DNA from: Microcoleus sp. FACHB-61
GTDB lineage: Bacteria > Cyanobacteriota > Cyanobacteriia > Cyanobacteriales > Microcoleaceae
Direction of reading: 5' to 3'
DNA: 52,544 nt
Assembly (NCBI GenBank): GCA_014695295.1
Contig: JACJNY010000060.1
Coordinates: 1 to 52,544, forward strand
Made by a program: the position numbers and the translations under genes. Of the stretch, positions 32,395 through 41,849 are shown one piece after another; position 1 is the first letter of the stretch, and each line of letters opens with the position of its first letter. The notes beneath the pieces were generated by a model, which worked only from the letters and a program-made list of their open reading frames with translations, made no database searches and was not told the DNA's origin.

Positions 32395-35300
32395 TCAAAA
32401 ATTTCTAAACTCCTCAATCAAATCGATAATCCGATCGCACCGGAAGTTGTTCACCAAATCGGCGATCGCCTGGCAGAAATCAGCATTAATCGGAGGAACC
32501 AACAACAGCAGCCGAAAAATCTTCTCGTTATCCACCGCATCCGCCGCCGCGTACAATTCATCAACCCATTTAGCAGGCATAGCTTCAAAAAATGAAGCAT
32601 TGAGCGTAAAAGGAAAATCAGCCGTTTCAGTTGCCGTAGAAACCTCACCGCACGCCACATCATCAGAACTTGGCGGAGCTTCTCCATCGTAAACATAGCG
32701 GACTCCCAGATACTTAGCCATCTTTTCCAGAATCACTTGCTCCCGAAAAGGCTTCGCTACAAAATCATCGCAACCAGCAGACAAAATCAGCGATCGCTCC
32801 TCATCAAAAGCACTTGCCGTCAGAGCAATAATCACCGTTGCTTGACCTTTCAAATGCGCTTTAATCTCTTTAGTAGCTTCATAGCCGTCCATCACCGGCA
32901 TCCGCATATCCATCCAAATCAAATGAGGTTCCCAACTCGACCACATTTCCACAGCTTCAACGCCATTTTCAGCGTCCTGCACAGCAAAGCCGAGAGATGT
33001 CAGCATTCTGACCAACAGCAAGCGGCTTTCCAGGCGATCGTCAACAGCTAAAATGCGGTATTCCGGCTGTCCGGGTTCGAGACTCACAACGCGACGAGCT
33101 GTTTGAGCAACCTGAATTGCCACTGCATTAGGGAGCGAAACTTTAACATCAAATCTAAAAATACTGCCGCGATCTACACTGCTTGTTACCGTAATTTTTC
33201 CTCCCATTAGCTGTAGGAACTTTTCGCTGATCGGCAAGCCTAAACCAGTTCCTTCTTGAGCTTTTCTCCCGCTTTCTGTTTGCGCAAAAGGTTTAAACAA
33301 ATTGTCCATTTCTGACACAGAAATTCCCGCTCCCGTATCTTCAACTTCAAATAGCAAGCAGCAATTATTAATTGGCGGAATCTCTCCGTAATTTTTATGA
33401 GCCAACAGCTCATGTTTAATCCTCAAGTTAACACCACCTTCCGCAGTGAATTTTATAGCATTGCCTACTACATTAATCAATACTTGGCGCAACTTGCTTT
33501 CGTCTGTTTCTACGTATTGAGGTAAGTCTGGCGTGGAATCAAAAATTAACTGCAACCCTTTTTTTTCGGCTTGCAGCTTCAGCATCTCTTCAGTATTCTT
33601 TAGCATTTTATGCAAGTCGAAGGTGCGGTTATTAACTGTCACAAGCCCGACTTCAATTTTTGACATTTGCAGAATATTGTTGATCAGCTCGAGCAAATGT
33701 TCTCCGCTGCGACTAATAATTCCTAAGTATTGCTGTTGGTCGGCACCGAGGGATGCGTCGCGGGCCAGCAGTTGGCTAAAACCGAGAATTGCGTTGAGGG
33801 GAGTTCGCAATTCGTGGCTCATATTCGAGAGGAATTCACTTTTCGCCCTGTTGGCTCTGTCGGCTTCTTCTTTGGCTTTTTGCAGGGCTATTCCTGCTTG
33901 TTTGCGCTCGGTAATATCGCTAGCTGTGCCAGTTGTGCCAGTGATGTTTCCTTCTGCGTCCAAGCGCGGGATCGCCTTCGTACTTACATCAATCGGTCTG
34001 CCGTCTTTTCCTAATACTATAGTTTCGCACTGAAACACAGCATCTCCCCTCAGCAAGCACTGCTGAATTTCCCAGCTCCGGTCTATTTCTGCTGGCGCTA
34101 AGAAATCGCTAAAAGAACAGCCGATCATTTCTTCAGGGTCGTAACCGTAGATTTGTTTAACTGCTTGGTTCACAAAGGTAATATGTCCTTCGGCATCGCA
34201 AGACCAAATAATATCTTGAGAAGTTTCAACTAAATTGCGGTATTTCTCTTCGCTCTCTGCTAGGGCTATTTCGGCCAGCTTGCGGGGGGTAATATCCATC
34301 AAAGTGGTGAAGAGTTTGGTCACTTGCCCTTGTTGGTTAACAACTGCTTCTCCTCTGGCTTCAATGTAGCGAATGAAGCCAGATTCACTTGTTTGTAATG
34401 GGCAATTATCCGCAGCAATTGTCGGTTCCAGCCGCAAAATTCGATATTCCAAACTGTAGGATTGCCCGCTAGCAATAGCAGCGTCAATGGTTGCTTGCCA
34501 CTTCTCTCGATCGTCCGGATGCACGTATTGCGGAAACTCAGTTAGTGTTGGCGGCGCCTGGGTTGAATCGAACCCAAAGATCCGAGATAATTCTTCCGAC
34601 CAAGTAGTTGTGTTGGCCGAGAAATCGCATTCCCAATTTCCGACACGGGCGATTCTTTGCGCTGCTGCTAAAGAAGCTGCTACAGCTCGGAGTTTTTCTT
34701 CGGCTAATTTGCGATCGCTAATATCTTGAATCACAGAAATTACGGAAGTTTCGCCATGAATGTCAATTATTTCTGCCGACAGCAGCCCGGTTCTGAGTTC
34801 CCCACTTTTAGTGCGAAAATTAAATTCGTAGTTGAGAACTTTTTTTTTATCCTCTAACGTTTTAAACAACTTGGCGTGGGCTTGTTTACTTTCCCAAAGA
34901 TTCAAATCAAGCGCCGTGCGAGCGATAATTTCTGCTGCTGAATAACCGATTGTCTGGCAAAAAGCCTCATTAATTTCTAAATAACGACCATCTTTAAGTC
35001 TGGTAATAGTAATCGGGTTGGGAGAAGAACGAAAAGCTTTGGCAAACTTTTCCTCAGACAAGCGCAGTTGTGCCGTCCGCTCCTCGACTACACTTTCCAA
35101 TTTTTGATTCAGCTTTTGGAGTTGAGCGTTTTGTTCCGCTAATTGCTTCTCCATAAAATAGCTGTTGACCGCTTCTTTCACGGTCAACTTCAAATCTTCT
35201 GACTGCCAAGGCTTCGATATGTAGCGGTACAATTTAGCATATTTAATAGTATTCGCCACTGCTTCGAGGTCTGCTTGTCCCGTCAGCATAATTTTGATAG

Positions 35301-35553
35301 TTTTTGGCAAAATTATGTGAATCTGCTTCAGCAATTCGTCTCCTTTGATATGGGGCATCAGATAGTCGGAAATCACTGCCACGATTTCGCAGCGCTCTGC
35401 CAGCAATTCCTCGATTAACTCTAAAGCATCTTCGCCGCCTTCAGCGGTTTCTAATAAGTGTTCTTCTCCCAAGGCTTTTTTTAACTCAATTTTCAAACTT
35501 TCAAGAATTATCGGTTCGTCATCGACGCAAATAATCACAGGTTTATTGTTCAT
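32395..35553 (-). CDS. Hybrid histidine kinase REC-PAS3-HisKA-HATPase-REC
   Basis: The protein has 1052 residues and is soluble. The N-terminal receiver (about 5-125) has Asp63 in VISDYLMPHIKG and the YRYISKPW motif. A coiled coil (about 135-165) precedes three PAS units (about 170-285, 295-420 and 430-555). HisKA has His580 ([15 protein letters not shown]), the HATPase has LINVVGNAIKF, DTGAGI and GTGLGLP, and the second receiver has Asp882 (LIWMDMRMPVMDG). The helical tail (about 950-1052, WVDELYAAAD) matches that of the 645-aa kinase. The start ATG overlaps the end of the upstream receiver gene by 11 bases, so they are translated together. The N-terminal receiver is close to that upstream protein. 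Confidence 0.94.
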   Translation of the reverse strand: MNNKPVIICVDDEPIILESLKIELKKALGEEHLLETAEGGEDALELIEELLAERCEIVAVISDYLMPHIKGDELLKQIHIILPKTIKIMLTGQADLEAVANTIKYAKLYRYISKPWQSEDLKLTVKEAVNSYFMEKQLAEQNAQLQKLNQKLESVVEERTAQLRLSEEKFAKAFRSSPNPITITRLKDGRYLEINEAFCQTIGYSAAEIIARTALDLNLWESKQAHAKLFKTLEDKKKVLNYEFNFRTKSGELRTGLLSAEIIDIHGETSVISVIQDISDRKLAEEKLRAVAASLAAAQRIARVGNWECDFSANTTTWSEELSRIFGFDSTQAPPTLTEFPQYVHPDDREKWQATIDAAIASGQSYSLEYRILRLEPTIAADNCPLQTSESGFIRYIEARGEAVVNQQGQVTKLFTTLMDITPRKLAEIALAESEEKYRNLVETSQDIIWSCDAEGHITFVNQAVKQIYGYDPEEMIGCSFSDFLAPAEIDRSWEIQQCLLRGDAVFQCETIVLGKDGRPIDVSTKAIPRLDAEGNITGTTGTASDITERKQAGIALQKAKEEADRANRAKSEFLSNMSHELRTPLNAILGFSQLLARDASLGADQQQYLGIISRSGEHLLELINNILQMSKIEVGLVTVNNRTFDLHKMLKNTEEMLKLQAEKKGLQLIFDSTPDLPQYVETDESKLRQVLINVVGNAIKFTAEGGVNLRIKHELLAHKNYGEIPPINNCCLLFEVEDTGAGISVSEMDNLFKPFAQTESGRKAQEGTGLGLPISEKFLQLMGGKITVTSSVDRGSIFRFDVKVSLPNAVAIQVAQTARRVVSLEPGQPEYRILAVDDRLESRLLLVRMLTSLGFAVQDAENGVEAVEMWSSWEPHLIWMDMRMPVMDGYEATKEIKAHLKGQATVIIALTASAFDEERSLILSAGCDDFVAKPFREQVILEKMAKYLGVRYVYDGEAPPSSDDVACGEVSTATETADFPFTLNASFFEAMPAKWVDELYAAADAVDNEKIFRLLLLVPPINADFCQAIADLVNNFRCDRIIDLIEEFRNF

Positions 35554-35947
35554 TTTTTACCAAACCAGATTTTATAGTTTCTACTAATTCTTGGCGATCC
35601 CACGGCTTGTACAAACAGCGGTGCAAGTTTGCTTGCTCTTTCACCCGTGCTATTGCTACTTCGTCGGCTTGCCCGGTCAGCATTACTTTCACAATCTTGG
35701 GATATTTTTGGTGAACCATAATCAACAATTCATCTCCTTTAATACCTGGCATTAACCAGTCAGATACTATCACCAAAATATCCCTTTCATCTTCTTGTTG
35801 AATTTCCTCGATAATTTCGAGAGCTTCACCTGCATTTTCTGCTATTTCATAGAGGTAAGCATCCCCAAATTCTTTTTTAAGTTGAATTTTTAAACTGTTT
35901 AAGACCACAACTTCATCGTCAACGCACAAAATTACTGGTTTTGGCAT
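35543..35947 (-). CDS. Stand-alone receiver, paralogue of the next gene's N-terminal domain
   Basis: This 134-residue single receiver has phosphoacceptor Asp63 in VIVSDWLMPGIKGDELL. MLTGQAD holds the switch Thr, and CLYKPW the conserved Lys. It aligns end to end with residues 1-130 of the 1052-aa kinase (VDDE, LKIxLKK, LMPxIKGDELL, MLTGQAD, KPW), which indicates tandem duplication. It lies 50 bases after the CBS-PAS kinase, which lacks a receiver of its own, and so is a good candidate for that kinase's first phosphate acceptor. Confidence 0.93.
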   Translation of the reverse strand: MPKPVILCVDDEVVVLNSLKIQLKKEFGDAYLYEIAENAGEALEIIEEIQQEDERDILVIVSDWLMPGIKGDELLIMVHQKYPKIVKVMLTGQADEVAIARVKEQANLHRCLYKPWDRQELVETIKSGLVKNEQ

Positions 35948-36006
35948 AATAATTTTACTTATTTTTATTTTTTAAATCTTTAAAAAGGGAGTATTTGGCC
36001 ATTTTT

Positions 36007-38556
36007 TTAATTTCTATCAGGAATTCCGATGGGCAAAGATATAGTAAATTTTGTTTTACCGGGTACGCTTTCTACTTGCAATTCACCTTGATGTTTCCTC
36101 AGAATTTTCTGAACTATATCTAATCCCAAACCGCTGCCTTCTCCTGGAGGTTTTGTCGTGAAAAACGGCTCAAAAATTCTTGGCATAATCTCTGGGGGAA
36201 TGCCTTGACCACTGTCGGTAATACTGACTAATATTACGTTATCTTGGTATTTGACATCAATTTTTAACACTCCTTTGTTGCCCATCGCTTGTAAAGCATT
36301 GTGAAGCAAATTTGTCCAAACTTGATTGAGTTCATCAGGATAGCATAGCACAGAGGGCAAATCAGTACCATAGTTTCTGACTACTTCCACACCGTGTTTG
36401 ATTTGGTAGTGGTAAAGCGTTAAAACAGTCTCAATACCCTCGATAATATTAGCTATTACCTTACAACCCGACTGGTCGTTACGAGAGTAGCTTTTCAAAG
36501 CAAAAACGATTTTGGCTGCCCTATCTGTGGCAGTAGCAATATTTTTAGTGCTTTTTTGTACCGTAGCGAATTGGTAGGCGGTTTGTAAAATATTGGTATT
36601 TTGGCTGTCTTTCAAGAAAGGTAAAAAACTTTCTAAATTGCATATACCAATATCTAATAATGTACAAGCAAGGCTGTCGGCGTTCTCAATTCCTTCTGAT
36701 TCTAATTGCCGCTGCAAAATTTTTTTTAACTGACGTTTTTCTTTACTAGATAAGGTGTCTGTTTCTTGGCTTGACTTGTACAGCAGCGCAAAAAAATCCT
36801 GCTGCCTTTCCGGAGATAGTTGCTGGAAAAATATCGGCAACTGATGCAATTGTTCGGCCCAGAAATCGGCGATGTTCTGCACCGAGGAGCGAATCGCCCC
36901 TAAAGGAGAATTGATTTCGTGAGCAACTCCGGCAATTAACTGTCCGAGGGCTGCCATTTTTTCTGATTGAATCAGTTCTTGTTGAGTGCGCTTTAGTTCT
37001 TCCAAGGTATGAGATAATTCTGCATTTTTTTGGCACAGCGCTGACTCGGCTATTTTGCGGGCGCTGATGTTGCGGGCAACCCAAATCACTGCCTCTTTTG
37101 AGAACAGAGAAATGCAGGCAGAAAACCAAATCTCGCGGTCGCCTACTGTTAAGCTGTAATCGAAATTGAGCGTTTGTTGCGTCTCTAACACTTGCTGAAC
37201 TAGCATCCACCAATTATCCGGGTTGTTGTCGTCAAAAAAATGTTCAATCGTCAGGCTGACTATATCGCAATCAGGATCTAAAAACCCCGCCGTATTTGTC
37301 GGCAAAACTTCTATGTTTCCCTGAATGTCAAGCACGAGAACGAGGTCGGTCATCGCTTCAAAAACTGCGCGAACTTTGCTTTCAGAAAACTGCAATTTTT
37401 TTTCTAGCAATTGGCGACCGCTAATTTCTTGCTGCAATTCTTCGTTGCTGGCTGCTAGTTGAACCGTCCGGTCTTGAACTCGCTGTTCGAGTTCGGTGTT
37501 GAGGCGGCGGACTTCAGCTTCAGCCGTGGCGCGGTCTTGTATTTCCTTTTTTAACTGACTGTTAGTGTTAATTAATTCTAAAGTTCGCTGTTTAGTTTCT
37601 TTTTCTAAACTTTTATTTAAAAGCCTCAATTGTTCCTCTACTTCTGTTCTCCGAAGTGCTTCTTTTTGCAATTGTTCGTTCACTTTTTTTAACTCTTGGA
37701 TCTTTTCGGCAACTGTTTCCTGCAAAAGCTCGACATTAGCTTGCATTTCTACCGGATCTAAGGCGTGCAGCAGGGTACTTTGGGTCACAATTCCGGCTAA
37801 ATATCCTCCCTCGTCCACCACCACTAAGCGCCGGATGCCCTGCTGCAGCATGAACTGGTGAGCCTGCCACAATGTGGCTTTTACCTGCAGCAGCATTAGG
37901 GGAAAACTCATGGCGGCGGCTGCGGGAGTGCCGGCGAAATCCAGTCCAGAAACTTGGAATTTAACAATGTCGCTTTCTGTAATTATGCCCACAGGTTTCT
38001 GACGTTTGTTGTCGCTGTCAGTGCAAATGACTATGCAGCTTTTACGCTGGGTTGTCATCTGTTTTGCGACTTCTAAAACAGAGGTGCTAGTTGAAGTAAC
38101 TATTACTTCTGTGGTCATAATTTCTTCTGCGCGCCACATTTTCAGCAAGTCGCCCGGTTTCAGGATTTGACGGATGCTTTCGCAGGTGATGGCGCCTAAC
38201 AAGTTTCCGCGTTTGTCTGTGAGGGGCAAGTGACGGATTCTTTTCGATCGCAATATGCTCAATACCCTGAAGATATTCCCCGCTTTATCGAGGGAAATGG
38301 CGATGGGATTTTCAGTCATTACCTCAGAAATTACCATCCCTGCTAGGGGTATTTCGCTAGCAGTTATTTTCACAACATCGCGCTCTGTAAAAATTCCGAG
38401 CAGTTGCTGGCCCTGAGCGATTAAAATGCAACTGGCGCTCGCCTGAGTCATGGCTGCGATCGCGACTTTCAAGGGTGTGTCTGGAGGCAGCACCGGCGGT
38501 TTGGGGTCGATCGCCTGTTCTAGCAAGGTTTGGGTATCAGAATCTGTTGTTGACAT
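36007..38556 (-). CDS. CBS-CBS-PAS histidine kinase
   Basis: I chose ATG 38556 ([10 protein letters not shown]), giving 849 residues; the longer frame starts with a TTG two codons earlier. Four CBS motifs (two Bateman modules, about 15-275; for example [22 protein letters not shown] and [11 protein letters not shown]) probably bind adenine nucleotides. A long coiled coil (about 280-385) precedes a PAS (about 390-510). HisKA has His546, numbered from 38556, in [13 protein letters not shown]. The HATPase has [16 protein letters not shown] and GSGLGLD. It has no membrane segment and no receiver, and is the first gene of the minus-strand train. It may link cell energy charge to the relay; this follows from the CBS family, not from direct evidence. 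Confidence 0.93.
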   Translation of the reverse strand: MSTTDSDTQTLLEQAIDPKPPVLPPDTPLKVAIAAMTQASASCILIAQGQQLLGIFTERDVVKITASEIPLAGMVISEVMTENPIAISLDKAGNIFRVLSILRSKRIRHLPLTDKRGNLLGAITCESIRQILKPGDLLKMWRAEEIMTTEVIVTSTSTSVLEVAKQMTTQRKSCIVICTDSDNKRQKPVGIITESDIVKFQVSGLDFAGTPAAAAMSFPLMLLQVKATLWQAHQFMLQQGIRRLVVVDEGGYLAGIVTQSTLLHALDPVEMQANVELLQETVAEKIQELKKVNEQLQKEALRRTEVEEQLRLLNKSLEKETKQRTLELINTNSQLKKEIQDRATAEAEVRRLNTELEQRVQDRTVQLAASNEELQQEISGRQLLEKKLQFSESKVRAVFEAMTDLVLVLDIQGNIEVLPTNTAGFLDPDCDIVSLTIEHFFDDNNPDNWWMLVQQVLETQQTLNFDYSLTVGDREIWFSACISLFSKEAVIWVARNISARKIAESALCQKNAELSHTLEELKRTQQELIQSEKMAALGQLIAGVAHEINSPLGAIRSSVQNIADFWAEQLHQLPIFFQQLSPERQQDFFALLYKSSQETDTLSSKEKRQLKKILQRQLESEGIENADSLACTLLDIGICNLESFLPFLKDSQNTNILQTAYQFATVQKSTKNIATATDRAAKIVFALKSYSRNDQSGCKVIANIIEGIETVLTLYHYQIKHGVEVVRNYGTDLPSVLCYPDELNQVWTNLLHNALQAMGNKGVLKIDVKYQDNVILVSITDSGQGIPPEIMPRIFEPFFTTKPPGEGSGLGLDIVQKILRKHQGELQVESVPGKTKFTISLPIGIPDRN

Positions 38557-38715
38557 GGGCAAATCAAGGGGGATAGATGCAGGTGGAACTGGTAATTAAT
38601 ACCATTTTAGATTTAAGATTTTACAGTGGCGACACGCTGACCGCAATTGAGGTTCGACAACGGTCTAGAGTTGCCTTTTTGGCCGCGCATGGGTATTATT
38701 TTTAGTGCGATAGCG

Positions 38716-39300
38716 CTAAACGGCGATCGGGATTGACACGGTAAACGTCGTTTGACCTATAACTGACGCTACTTCTATTTTAACCGAATTTTTTTCCACA
38801 ATCTTTTTTATAAGATCCAGTCCCAACCTGCTGCCTTCGTTGGCGTTTTTTGGGGTAAAAAATGGCTCCCAGATTCCCGGCCAAATCTCCGGGAAAATCC
38901 CCTTGCTTCTATCCGCGACGCTGACGAGCAGAATCTAATTTTCTACTATCGCCCCTAGTCTTAAAACTTTGTAATTGTCCATTGCCGAATAACATTGTAA
39001 CTCGAATTTGTCCAAACTGGATTTAGTGCGCCTGGATAGCACAGCAATCCCGAGAGTAGACTTTGATAATTCCTGGCCAGTCCTACTACGTATTTTAGGA
39101 ATTTATAATAAAGAGTTAATATAGTTTTAATGCCGTCATTAATATTGGCAACTACCTTTTATTTTCTACAGTTATAGCGAAAACTTTTACAAGCAAAAAC
39201 TACTTTGACTGCTCTATCTGTAGCATTGGCAACAGATGCTCTTCTTGGCAAGGTGTGGATAAAATGTATGGAATATCGGCATGACTCAGGCAGTTAAGCA
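38716..39300 (-). pseudogene. Decayed paralogue of the CBS-PAS histidine kinase
   Basis: The minus strand carries recognisable but broken kinase sequence. VANATDRAVKVVFACKSF (near 39233) matches [18 protein letters not shown] of the intact gene. Then come DGIKTILTLYY and LLCYPGALNPVWTN, matching [13 protein letters not shown]. After a frame change the end reads IWEPFFTPKNANEGSRLGLD and TTFTVSIPIAV, with a stop at 38716-38718. The G2 box is damaged (GSRLGLD for GSGLGLD), and stops and frame changes separate the pieces. No 5' half (CBS, PAS) is visible. It is a dead tandem copy directly upstream of the living gene. Confidence 0.85.
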
Positions 39301-39572
39301 CTGCTTGATGAAATATTTGATTGCACTGCAAGTTTATTGATTGCTTGAGTTGAGCGAGCAGGTTGCTAGATTGGGCAATTTCATGTTAGAGGTCTGTAAG
39401 CTGTTGCCCGACAAAATAGGAATATTGAGATTTGTGTTTTTCACAATAACCGACGACTTCAAAATTTCCGTTTTTGAGTGCACTTTGATAGCTTTCTCGA
39501 AACCTTGGCTGGGTTTCCATGACATAATACTTGCTGTCAGAGAGCCAAGCAGCAATCGGTGAATTTCCATAT
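39200..39572 (-). pseudogene. Broken hypothetical frame
   Basis: The frame reads GNSPIAAWLSDSKYYVMETQ, continues through GNFEVVGYCEKHKSQYSYFV, meets a TAA at 39386-39388, and then continues protein-like (HEIAQSSNLLAQLKQS, CNQIFHQAVLN). I do not recognise the family. The in-frame stop, the adjoining dead kinase and the inverted repeat that starts at 39573 suggest a decaying gene cut by a small element. Confidence 0.35.
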
Positions 39573-39842
39573 TGCAACACTTCGGACAGTTTGTGATGCC
39601 AAACGGTAGAATAAGGGTTTCAGGGCGATCGCTACAAAGGCTTCGCTTGCCGAGGTACACTATAACCTTTCCGGTAAATCAAGGGTTTCAGACGACGACC
39701 TCAAAACTTAGTTCGCTTACGCACGCACACCGAAGAAACCCGGTTTATTGGTATATTTCTCGTTCTTCGACGCAAAATTTTTCGTAGGAACCGGGAATAA
39801 GCGCCCCCATACTTAAGCCCTGAAACTGTCCAAAGTGTTGCA
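39573..39842. mobile_element. Possible 270-bp MITE bounded by 20-bp inverted repeats
   Basis: TGCAACACTTCGGACAGTTT (39573-39592) and AAACTGTCCAAAGTGTTGCA (39823-39842) are inverted complements with one mismatch in 20. The interior has no long frame and holds several GGGTTTC/GAAACCCGG motifs. No target duplication is obvious. The ends look like transposon termini without a transposase. Confidence 0.5.
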
Positions 39843-39882
39843 GTAACTCCTACCCCAGAAAATCACGGTACCCGCAATTGTA

Positions 39883-39931
39883 AATAATAACCCTGCCTTT
39901 GTGCGCAAGCATTCAAGGCAGGGTTATTATT
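39883..39931. terminator. Strong 17-bp perfect hairpin
   Basis: AATAATAACCCTGCCTT (39883-39899) and its perfect complement (39915-39931) flank a 15-base loop. On the minus strand the stem ends with AAGGCAGGGTTATTATT, a weak T-rich tail. It lies 67 bases after the stop of the small membrane protein (39998) and can serve as its terminator. Confidence 0.65.
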
Positions 39932-39997
39932 GAGTATTCCGAATTCTCAACGGTGAAGCGACCGCGCTGCTGCCGGATTCGGCTGCCGATCAGTACA

Positions 39998-40117
39998 CTA
40001 CTCGCCCAATCGAGTTATTTTAGCGCTGCGTTCAGCCAACATCAGCAGTACATAAATAGTCATTACATAGCCGGCGGCCAGAATGGGAATAATTAGAGGA
40101 ATATCGCGATAAATCAT
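39998..40117 (-). CDS. Small single-helix membrane protein
   Basis: This 39-residue frame runs from ATG 40117 to TAG at 39998-40000. It has a short N-terminus (MIYRD), one hydrophobic helix of about 22 residues (IPLIIPILAAGYVMTIYVLL) and a charged C-terminus (AERSAKITRLGE). The size and pattern resemble small subunits of photosynthetic or NDH complexes, but it matches none that I know. Support: clean start and stop, a helix pattern with a positive tail, and a strong hairpin after the stop. The ribosome site is weak. Confidence 0.45.
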   Translation of the reverse strand: MIYRDIPLIIPILAAGYVMTIYVLLMLAERSAKITRLGE

Positions 40118-40762
40118 AATTAGAACCAAAAGTCAAGGACGAGGAGGAGGAGGACAAGTTCAAGACCTACTACATTAAGTCAGCACGCAAGACCATGCCT
40201 TGGTTCTGAAGGCTGCTTTTCCATATCAAGCCTGCGGGAACATTTAGGCGTTCCCGGTCAATAATTATTTAGTGCTTTACAGATGCTTAAACAGCCTAAA
40301 ACCATCCACTCTAGCTGCTTGGAGCTACCGTGCACATAAGATGCGCTAGTCTTAACTCCTGAAAAATTTTAGCTACGAGGAACTAAAAATCTGTCCCAGA
40401 AATTTTCGCTGCGATCGACTAACAAGGCTGGCTCTAAGAAACTCTTACAGGCTCCTGAAAGCTACCTGCCAGTCTGGCCGTACTTAATGTATAGAATTGT
40501 TTAAATCCTTAATTCCTATAATAACACAGGGTTTCTGGGATTTAAAGATTTTTGGGCAATGTCCTTAACAATTCTATACAATAGGGGCAACCCGTCTGGC
40601 AGCAAGCTACTCGCCTCTGGCAGTCGCGTGACTCTGATCCGGTTGCAGATGACAAATAACTGCCGATCGTCTATATTTTTCTTTCCTATTGCAGAGAATT
40701 ACCTTAAAATAAAGATATGATATGTAAAATTTTGTTACTTTACCGCTTGAGTCGGCGTATCC
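40118..40762. other. 645-bp gap upstream of sds with leader-like hairpins
   Basis: On the minus strand, leading into the small membrane protein, GGGAAC..GTTCCC (about 40235-40254) and GCAGCCTTCAGAACCAAGGC could form a structured 5' leader. On the plus strand the stretch must contain the sds promoter; TATAAT occurs at 40517-40522 without a good -35. I looked for 6S RNA, tmRNA and RNase P RNA hallmarks and could not identify any. Confidence 0.35.
40489..40579. repeat. Nested inverted repeats upstream of sds
   Basis: GTATAGAATTGTT (40489-40501) and AACAATTCTATAC (40567-40579) are perfect 13-bp inverted repeats. Inside them, TTTAAATCC and GGATTTAAA pair as well. Together they can fold into a long stem with a bulge. 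A TATAAT lies in the apical part. The function is unknown: it could be a transposon remnant or a control region. Confidence 0.5.
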
Positions 40763-41734
40763 ATGATCTCTAGCTCTCTCCTATTTTCCTCGGTTGAAGA
40801 AGACCTGCGACTGTTGACAGAAAACTTAAAACAGTTAGTGGGTGCCCGTCATCCCATATTGTACGCGGCTGCAGAATACTTATTCGGCACAAAGGGAAAA
40901 CGGGTGAGACCCGCAATCGTTCTGTTAATAGCCCGGACAACAATGCCCGATCGCCCAATCACAGAAAAACACCGCCGCCTCGCTGAAATCACGGAAATGA
41001 TCCACACAGCAAGTTTGGTTCACGACGACGTGGTAGACGAGTCGGATCTGCGGCGGGGAGTACCGACGGTACACAGTCGGTTTAACAACCGAGTGGCAGT
41101 ATTGGCGGGAGATTTTCTGTTTGCTCAATCTTCCTGGCATTTGGCAAATCTGGACAACCTGCCAGTAGTCAAACTGCTTTCGGAAGTGATTATGGATTTA
41201 GCTGAGGGGGAAATTCAACAGGGACTAAATGGATTTGACACCAGCTTGTCGATCGAAGCGTACCTCGAAAAAAGTTACTACAAAACAGCGTCTTTAATCG
41301 CCAACAGTTCCAAAGCAGCCGGATGTCTGAGCGAGGTTTCAGCGGAAATAGCAGACGATTTGTACAACTACGGGCGCAATATTGGTTTAGCCTTTCAAAT
41401 AGTAGATGATATATTAGATTTCACCGCTTCAACGGAAACTTTGGGGAAACCCGCCGGCTCGGATCTCAGAAGCGGGAATCTGACAGCGCCAGCGCTATTT
41501 TGCCTAGAAGAAAAGCCTTACTTGGAAGTTCTCATAGAACGCGAGTTCGCCGAAGAAGGAGATATAGAGCAGGCCCTGGCCTTGGTAGAAGATTCTAAAG
41601 GCATAGAGCGATCGCGAGAACTAGCCACGCATCACGCACAGAAAGCCGTCGAATACTTAGCTGCGCTGCCCCATTCCGACTCCCGGCAAGCTTTGATTGA
41701 CTTGGCAGATTACGTTTTGAGCCGACTTTATTAA
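40763..41734 (+). CDS. sds: Solanesyl diphosphate synthase
   Basis: This all-trans long-chain prenyl diphosphate synthase adds isopentenyl diphosphate units to an allylic primer. It makes the nonaprenyl side chain of plastoquinone in cyanobacteria. The protein has 323 residues, the usual length. GKRVRP (45-50), the first Asp-rich motif DDVVDESDLRRG (Asp88, 89 and 92) and the second motif DDILD (215-219) are intact, with YYKTASLI between them. The start MISSSLLFSSVEEDLRLLTENLKQLVGARHP-like pattern agrees with cyanobacterial homologues, supporting ATG 40763. It stands alone, and the gene that follows is on the opposite strand. Confidence 0.95.
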   Translation: MISSSLLFSSVEEDLRLLTENLKQLVGARHPILYAAAEYLFGTKGKRVRPAIVLLIARTTMPDRPITEKHRRLAEITEMIHTASLVHDDVVDESDLRRGVPTVHSRFNNRVAVLAGDFLFAQSSWHLANLDNLPVVKLLSEVIMDLAEGEIQQGLNGFDTSLSIEAYLEKSYYKTASLIANSSKAAGCLSEVSAEIADDLYNYGRNIGLAFQIVDDILDFTASTETLGKPAGSDLRSGNLTAPALFCLEEKPYLEVLIEREFAEEGDIEQALALVEDSKGIERSRELATHHAQKAVEYLAALPHSDSRQALIDLADYVLSRLY

Positions 41735-41778
41735 AGGTGAAAAAGTTTCATACACTTTACGAGGAATTGGTAATGGGG

Positions 41779-41802
41779 AATTGGTAATTGGTAATTGGTA
41801 AT
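41779..41802. repeat. Tandem heptamer repeat AATTGGT
   Basis: Three AATTGGT units and a partial unit lie between the convergent sds and hypothetical genes. Related GGAATTGGTAAT sequence lies just upstream at about 41763-41774. Confidence 0.75.
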
Positions 41803-41849
41803 GCCCAATGCCTAATGCCCTGTTACCAATTAATAAAAAATTGAGTTGT

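Noticed and set aside
40118..40762. 6S RNA, tmRNA or other known RNA gene upstream of sds
   Set aside because: Hairpins exist, but no conserved sequence hallmark of these RNAs could be recognised.
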